From: Shewanella sp. AS1
Lineage (GTDB): Bacteria > Pseudomonadota > Gammaproteobacteria > Enterobacterales > Shewanellaceae
DNA: 64,000 nt
Reading direction: 5' to 3'
Assembly (NCBI RefSeq): GCF_021412565.1
Contig: NZ_JAKCLJ010000005.1
Span: 1 to 64,000, forward strand
Numbering within the stretch: the first letter of the stretch is position 1; each line of letters begins with the position of its first letter. The notes beneath the pieces were generated by a model, which was not told the DNA's origin, did no database searches, and saw only the letters and a list, made by a program, of their open reading frames with translations. The translations under genes were made by a program, and so were the position numbers. This document shows positions 58,954 through 64,000 of this stretch, in pieces.

Positions 58954-59196
58954 TAGCATTTCCTTGAAATTAGAGTCCAGAGGTATAACTGTTTTGAGTT
59001 TAATTTGAGTTTAATATTAGCTGTTTTTTTGTATTATTTTCTTGATATTACAGCTTTCTTACCTAAAGGCTAAATCCTTTGGCCTTTCTTGTCACTATAC
59101 TGTAAACCAAACAGGTGCAGCTATCACTGTTAAAGATGACAAACTAAGGAGATGGGTGCTGCAGCTGCGAGTGAGGCGTTTGAGCATCCGTTTGGA

Positions 59197-60108
59197 TTAC
59201 ATCATCAAGGATTGCAGTGATTCATGGCTGTTAAAACGTTTAGTAAAGAAATCTAAAAACACACTGATGTTGGTGGCTAACTGGCGCCGACTCGAATAGA
59301 CACCATACACTTTGAAGGGTTCGATGGGCCACTCCTGAAGCAGCGGCACTAAGCTGCCACTGGCAAGTTCATTCTTGCACACAGAGTTAGATAGCATGGC
59401 GATGCCAAAATCATCCAAGGCCAACTGTTTGACCATCACGGCACTGTTTACCCTGACTTTACGTTTAAAGTTGACCATGGTTTTTTGCTCGCCTTTCCCC
59501 AGTGGCCAAATCGGCGCCGAACGTGAGGTACCCAATAAGATACCGCTGTGGTTTGCTAATGACTGAGGGGTTGCCGGTGTGCCACGTGTTTTAAGGTAGC
59601 CAGGACTGGCGACCAGTATGGGTTGACGTTCAAGCAATAGACGGGCGACCAGATCTGAGGATTGCAGTGGCCCGTATTTAATGGCGATATCGTAGCCTTC
59701 GCCAACCAAGCCAACATCGTTGTCGGTAAATTGCACATCTAAATCAACATTGGGATAGAGTCGCATAAAGCTACTACAGAGGTTGGCGATCAGCTCTTGA
59801 CTGAAAGAAACAGGGATTGCTATGCGTAATGAACCAGATACGTCATTATGAGTATTTTCAATGGTTGCCTTGGCAGCTTCGATTTCATCGCTAATACTAC
59901 TGCAATGCTGATAAAACAGTGCCCCTACTTGAGTCAGGCTTAAATTACGGGTATCTCGCTGTAATAAACGTACCCCAAGGGTCTCCTCCAGCTGGGCAAT
60001 TTTTCGACTTATGGTGGATTTTGGTATACCTATATTGCGTGCCGCTTGGGAGAATCCTTTTGCTCTCACCACGGCGGCAAACAGCATCATACCGTTTAAA
60101 TCTGGCAT
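59197..60108 (-). CDS. LysR-family transcriptional regulator
   Basis: A 303-aa regulator of the LysR type. N-terminal helix-turn-helix (LFAAVVRAKGFSQAARNIGIPKS in two parts, TISRKIAQLEETLGVRLLQR) resembles the CrgA/DmlR subgroup; the substrate-binding domain starts at ~90 (GSLRIAIPVSFSQELI). It is divergent from the giant carboxylase gene with a 121-bp gap, so it may control that gene. The effector is unknown. Confidence 0.9.
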   Translation of the reverse strand: MPDLNGMMLFAAVVRAKGFSQAARNIGIPKSTISRKIAQLEETLGVRLLQRDTRNLSLTQVGALFYQHCSSISDEIEAAKATIENTHNDVSGSLRIAIPVSFSQELIANLCSSFMRLYPNVDLDVQFTDNDVGLVGEGYDIAIKYGPLQSSDLVARLLLERQPILVASPGYLKTRGTPATPQSLANHSGILLGTSRSAPIWPLGKGEQKTMVNFKRKVRVNSAVMVKQLALDDFGIAMLSNSVCKNELASGSLVPLLQEWPIEPFKVYGVYSSRRQLATNISVFLDFFTKRFNSHESLQSLMM

Positions 60109-60229
60109 ATTTTATAACTGTCTCAAATATGGAACAAAGCGTCTAAGCCAGTTTAATAGCATTTAACCTTATAAGAAAGCTATATTTATGGGCTAAAAAT
60201 TTTAGAGGCTAAAGCAGAGGATCTAATTG

Positions 60230-63200
60230 ATGACCAGCAACAATCAGCCCACAAACAAGACTCACGCGCAAACTGCCGACCCGCTGTTTCTCCAGGCCGA
60301 GCATTTGGCACAAGATTTTTCTCTGTTTCCTAAGCACAGCAAACAGAGTCTTTCAGAGCAGATCAATGGTCTGTTGACTGACGAAACCATCCAGGCAAAT
60401 TTGAAGGCATTGGAACACTTAGATGTTGACGGTTATGTCGCGAAAGTGATTCAGCCCACTCTAGACAAGAGCCGCCCTGGCGCAAAACGTGTGATTGCCG
60501 ATCTTAAAGGCAAGTTGATCACCGAAAAACACTTGGGGCCCTTCTATAGTGCTGAGATCGAACTGAACTTCGGTGTTCGTACCCGTCGCATCGGTTTTAT
60601 TGCCCAGGAGCGTACCACCAGTAACGGCGCCTGGATGCCAGAGCATCATCTAGCCGCTTGTAGCGCGATTCGTCATTTTGCCGAACTCTCTATGCCGATT
60701 GTGTATCTTATCGATACCCCAGGCGCAGACGCAGGTGAAATCGCCAATAGCCAGAATCAGGCGCACACTATTTCGAAAGCCATAGCCGAAAGTGCCAATG
60801 TGGACGTGCCTACTGTCGGTATCGTTATCGGTGCCGGTTATTCGGGGGGCGCGATTCCATTAGCGGCCGCTAACATCCTGCTGTCGCTGCGCGATGGTAT
60901 TTTCAACACCATTCAGCCACAGGGTCTGCAGAGCATTGCCCGTAAGTACAATCTGTCTTGGCAGGAGTGTGCTAAGTCTGTGGGTGTGTCGCCAGAAGAG
61001 CTTTACACCTCAGGTTGCATCGACGGTATTATCGATTTTTCTCCTTCCGATAAAGATGAGCGTCAACACAACCTGCGCCGTGCCATCATCAGCAGTATCG
61101 AAGCGGTAGAGAACGCCGCCGTGCAGTTTGTGCGTGAATCCAAAGATCTGCGTGAGCATTATGATCGCAGTCTAAAGCGTTTCCTTCACCCTTCGAAAAA
61201 CCTCGAGGCGCTTGAGAACCACGCTGAGTTAGCGGTTGCTAACAACCCGACCATGCACCTTAACCTGTTCGGTAGCTCTTACCGTTACCTGCGTTACCTG
61301 ACCCTGCGTAGTCGTATTCATTCTATTTCTCAGGAGCAATATGGCCGCCTGTCTAAGGTGAGCGTACCTGAAGGGGATCTGCTGGCGCGTATTCAGCAAG
61401 AGCAGGACAAGGTGTTCCAGTCTTGGTTATCCACGCCAGATAAGCTGGTTTACGATGAAGAGCTTAACAAGCTATGGGGCAATTTCACCGCCAAGCGTGA
61501 TGAGATCTCAACCGAACGTAACATGCTCACGCGCTTCATCTTAGGTGAGCCAAAAGAGAATTATAAGAAGGCCCGTAAGGCGCTGCTTTTTAACATCGGC
61601 TGGTCACTGTACCACCGCTGGAAGAGCAATGCAGAAAACAACTTCAAAGGCTTGATCCAATATCTTGAGAGCCTGCCCGGTGAGGTAACACAAGCCGATT
61701 GGCCTGAGCTTAATGAGCTGACAGTGCTGGACGTGATAGTTCATGACGAGTTACGTGAAGACTTTATCTGGCAATGTCACAATATCCTGATCTTCAACGC
61801 CTTATATGACAATGTTGTGGGTAATTTGGCCTCGATCGCTAAAGAAGCCATGATGGCGAAGAGTCTGTCACGCGCCTCAGTGGATAACCTGCTGCATGAC
61901 TCAATCGACCGCGCTATCTCTAAGCAAGACACGGCGAACGACAAGAATAAATTCTATAAGTGGCTGAAGTACTTTATGTCTCAGTCAAATCGTGCCGATC
62001 TACTGACCAAAACTGAGCAGTGGAAGAGTGTTGGTTTCCCTCAGCTTAACGACAGTCTGTTCGTTATCCTGACCTACTTCTTCGAGCGTCTGCTGCCTGA
62101 GTATTTTGCCAGCGAAGAGAAGAGCAGCGAATACACAGGTGCCATTAACCCTGTGCGTATCGGTCGTCGTAAAGACTTCTGGAACCGTTTGACTATGGGT
62201 TATCAGGATCTGCTGATCCAGAAGGTGCTGCGCGATGAGAAGCGTGCCGGCAAGATGACCTGGGAAAATGTGATCGCTAAGTTCTTCAATCATTTTGAAG
62301 AGCTACATGGCGATAAGATGTCGGCTAACCTGCTTAATTTCCCAGGTTTCCGTCTGTCGATTGAAGATGCATTGGATAAGGGCATACGTCCTTGTGGTTT
62401 AATCACAGGTCTTGCGGATTTCAATCACGGCGATCAAACCCTTCGTGTCGGTGTGGCTGTGTCGAATACTGCCTTCCAGGCCGGTGCCTTCGATATGGCT
62501 AGTGCCGAGAAATTCAGTGCCCTGCTTATCGAGTGTGCTAAGCGTAAGCTGCCGGTTATCTGCTTTATCAGTTCTGGTGGTATGCAGACCAAAGAGGGGG
62601 CGGCGGCGCTCTTCTCTATGGCGGTAGTGAACGATCGTATTACTCGCTTTATCCGTGATAACGAGTTGCCAGTGCTGATGTTTGGTTTCGGCGACTGTAC
62701 CGGGGGTGCACAGGCGAGTTTCGTGACTCACCCATTAGTGCAGACCTACTACTTCTCTGGTACTAACATGCCGTTCGCCGGTCAGATGGTGGTTCCCGCT
62801 TATCTGCCATCGACGTCGACTCTGTCTAACTACTTGTCTAAAGTACCAGGCGCGATGAACGCCTTGGTGGTGAATCCATTTAGCAAGACTATCGATGATC
62901 AGCTTGGCAGTATCGATCCGCTTATGCCTAAGCCAACCCTAGAGGTTGAAGATGTGATCGCCGGTGCATTGTCGACTCTGGTGCCAGAGATGATGGTGGC
63001 CGAAGAGGAGATAGTCCAAGACGATCCACGTCAGTTGATGAAGCCTATCGACAAGGTATTGGTTCATGCCCGTGGCTGTACTGCGGTGAAACTGATCCGT
63101 AAGGCTCACGACAACAATATTAAAGTGGTATTGGTGGCGTCAGATCCCGACATGACTTCAGTACCCGCGGATATGCTGACCGAAAACGATAAGTTGGTGT

Positions 63201-64000
63201 GTATCGGTGGTAACACTTCCGATGAGAGTTACCTAAACGCCTACTCGGTACTGAAAGTGGCCGAGTATGAGAAGGTGGATGCACTGCACCCAGGTATCGG
63301 TTTCCTATCAGAAAGCCCACAGTTTGCCGCACTTTGTGTCAATAACGGCGTTAACTTCGTGGGTCCAAGCGTGCACAGCATGACGACCATGGGTAACAAG
63401 TCGAATGCGATTAAGACCTCGCAATCACAAAATGTCCCAGTCGTACCCGGTAGCCACGGTATTTTGACCAATGCCGAGCAAGCGGTGAACGTAGCAAATG
63501 AAATTGGTTACCCTGTGCTGCTTAAGGCGGTACAAGGGGGTGGCGGTAAGGGTATCCAGGTCGTTCAGCGTCCAGAAGATATGATTTCGTTATTCCAGAA
63601 GACCTCGACCGAAGCGGCTGCCGCCTTTGGTAACGGTGACTTGTACCTAGAGAAATATGTTACTTCACTGCGTCATATCGAAGTCCAGTTGCTGCGTGAC
63701 AAGTTTGGTAATACCAAGGTACTGGGTCTGCGTGACTGTTCGGTTCAGCGTAATAACCAGAAAGTGGTCGAAGAGTCAGGTTCGACCATGCTGCCGGAAG
63801 AACTCAAGCAGCAGGTGATGGAATATACCCGCGCCTTAGGTGATGCAACCGATTACATGGGGGCGGGTACCGTTGAGTTTATCTATAACTTAGATGCCAA
63901 CGAAGTCTACTTCATGGAGATGAACACGCGTCTGCAGGTAGAGCATCCTGTCACTGAAGCGACTTCTGGCATAGATATCGTGAGCGCAGGTTTCGATATT
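60230..64000 (+). CDS. Giant single-chain acetyl-CoA-carboxylase-like enzyme (carboxyltransferase then biotin carboxylase), partial
   Basis: Open for 1257 codons from ATG 60230 (AGAGG upstream) to the right edge. Residues ~90-290 resemble AccA (MPIVYLIDTPGADAG at ~155, GYSGGAIPLAAAN at ~204). A helical middle (~300-660) has no recognised domain. Residues ~690-880 resemble AccD (ADFNHGDQTLRVGVAVSN at ~730, ISSGGMQTKEGAAALFSMA at ~780). Biotin carboxylase starts at ~940 (KVLVHARGCTAVKLIRKA), with ALHPGIGFLSE, ATP-grasp KAVQGGGGKGIQVV (~1098) and EMNTRLQVEHPVTEAT (~1230). Eukaryotic ACC has the opposite order. The C-terminus, probably with the biotin-carrier part, lies outside. A similar protein is annotated in Shewanella. 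The substrate acyl-CoA is uncertain. Confidence 0.92.
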   Translation, partial: MTSNNQPTNKTHAQTADPLFLQAEHLAQDFSLFPKHSKQSLSEQINGLLTDETIQANLKALEHLDVDGYVAKVIQPTLDKSRPGAKRVIADLKGKLITEKHLGPFYSAEIELNFGVRTRRIGFIAQERTTSNGAWMPEHHLAACSAIRHFAELSMPIVYLIDTPGADAGEIANSQNQAHTISKAIAESANVDVPTVGIVIGAGYSGGAIPLAAANILLSLRDGIFNTIQPQGLQSIARKYNLSWQECAKSVGVSPEELYTSGCIDGIIDFSPSDKDERQHNLRRAIISSIEAVENAAVQFVRESKDLREHYDRSLKRFLHPSKNLEALENHAELAVANNPTMHLNLFGSSYRYLRYLTLRSRIHSISQEQYGRLSKVSVPEGDLLARIQQEQDKVFQSWLSTPDKLVYDEELNKLWGNFTAKRDEISTERNMLTRFILGEPKENYKKARKALLFNIGWSLYHRWKSNAENNFKGLIQYLESLPGEVTQADWPELNELTVLDVIVHDELREDFIWQCHNILIFNALYDNVVGNLASIAKEAMMAKSLSRASVDNLLHDSIDRAISKQDTANDKNKFYKWLKYFMSQSNRADLLTKTEQWKSVGFPQLNDSLFVILTYFFERLLPEYFASEEKSSEYTGAINPVRIGRRKDFWNRLTMGYQDLLIQKVLRDEKRAGKMTWENVIAKFFNHFEELHGDKMSANLLNFPGFRLSIEDALDKGIRPCGLITGLADFNHGDQTLRVGVAVSNTAFQAGAFDMASAEKFSALLIECAKRKLPVICFISSGGMQTKEGAAALFSMAVVNDRITRFIRDNELPVLMFGFGDCTGGAQASFVTHPLVQTYYFSGTNMPFAGQMVVPAYLPSTSTLSNYLSKVPGAMNALVVNPFSKTIDDQLGSIDPLMPKPTLEVEDVIAGALSTLVPEMMVAEEEIVQDDPRQLMKPIDKVLVHARGCTAVKLIRKAHDNNIKVVLVASDPDMTSVPADMLTENDKLVCIGGNTSDESYLNAYSVLKVAEYEKVDALHPGIGFLSESPQFAALCVNNGVNFVGPSVHSMTTMGNKSNAIKTSQSQNVPVVPGSHGILTNAEQAVNVANEIGYPVLLKAVQGGGGKGIQVVQRPEDMISLFQKTSTEAAAAFGNGDLYLEKYVTSLRHIEVQLLRDKFGNTKVLGLRDCSVQRNNQKVVEESGSTMLPEELKQQVMEYTRALGDATDYMGAGTVEFIYNLDANEVYFMEMNTRLQVEHPVTEATSGIDIVSAGFDI

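Noticed and set aside
59042..59299. 85-codon plus-strand ORF between the C15-like and LysR genes
   Set aside because: Its 3' third is antisense to the LysR gene and the rest has no ribosome site or family match; the 237-bp gap itself shows nothing I can name.

Overview
The window is a stretch of gammaproteobacterial chromosome that looks like Shewanella or a close Alteromonadales relative. The evidence is the gene content and order: a MetJ-controlled metJ/metBL/metF cluster, OxyR divergent from a periplasmic-type KatG, uvrA / YajR-like MFS / ssb, sprT-endA-rsmE-gshB, and a giant single-chain acetyl-CoA-carboxylase-like protein that Shewanella genomes carry. Assignment to species is not possible from what I can see. 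No plasmid, phage or IS backbone is visible; most of the window is core genome.

Layout. 1-9965 (minus strand): a four-gene type I secretion operon, read right to left: a degenerate ABC half-transporter, a second ABC half-transporter with a C39-like N-terminus, a HlyD-type adaptor, and the start of a very large repetitive adhesin that runs off the left edge. The adhesin contains near-identical 885-bp (295-aa) tandem super-repeats. 9966-10491 is AT-rich and gene-free. 10492-12464: a TraF-like outer-membrane protein and a TauE/SafE permease. 12537-17749: the methionine regulon (metJ, metB-metL, metF) with clear tandem MetJ boxes in both control regions. 17871-24740: a Cys-rich CWC protein, OxyR, KatG, a DeaD-type RNA helicase and a lipoprotein M28 peptidase. 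24945-30087: uvrA, MFS exporter, ssb. 30229-38371: quinone oxidoreductase, an acidic-tailed hypothetical, galK, a CPA2 antiporter, cutA-dsbD, fxsA. 38421-45370: a Ser/Thr kinase-like protein, a Cys-rich hypothetical, tpm, a porin, tcdA, a SieB-like membrane protein and a 44-aa DUF3149 protein. 45664-45913: two tRNA-Leu genes. 46039-52970: an M50 protease, a FapA/DUF342 protein, rsmC, and a GGDEF/EAL protein. 53018-58953: phoA, gshB, rsmE, endA, sprT and a secreted C15-like protein. 59197-64000: a LysR regulator divergent from the giant carboxylase, which is cut by the right edge.

How parts work together. The left block is a self-contained surface-adhesion module: two unequal ABC halves probably form one heterodimeric inner-membrane exporter, joined through HlyD to an outer-membrane TolC protein that is not in this window. 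The MetJ boxes tie metJ, metBL and metF into one regulon. OxyR and KatG form a peroxide-defence pair, and the katG leader has a long inverted repeat that covers its ribosome binding site. The sprT-endA-rsmE-gshB order is conserved, but phoA sits where yqgE-ruvX is found in E. coli.

The less ordinary items are the asymmetric ABC pair, the homogenised adhesin repeats, the katG leader hairpin, two AGCT-core heptanucleotide tandem repeats directly after stop codons, a C15 peptidase-like protein with Ser in place of the nucleophilic Cys, and the carboxylase with domain order carboxyltransferase then biotin carboxylase. All names are by recognition of motifs and family resemblance; no database search was run.
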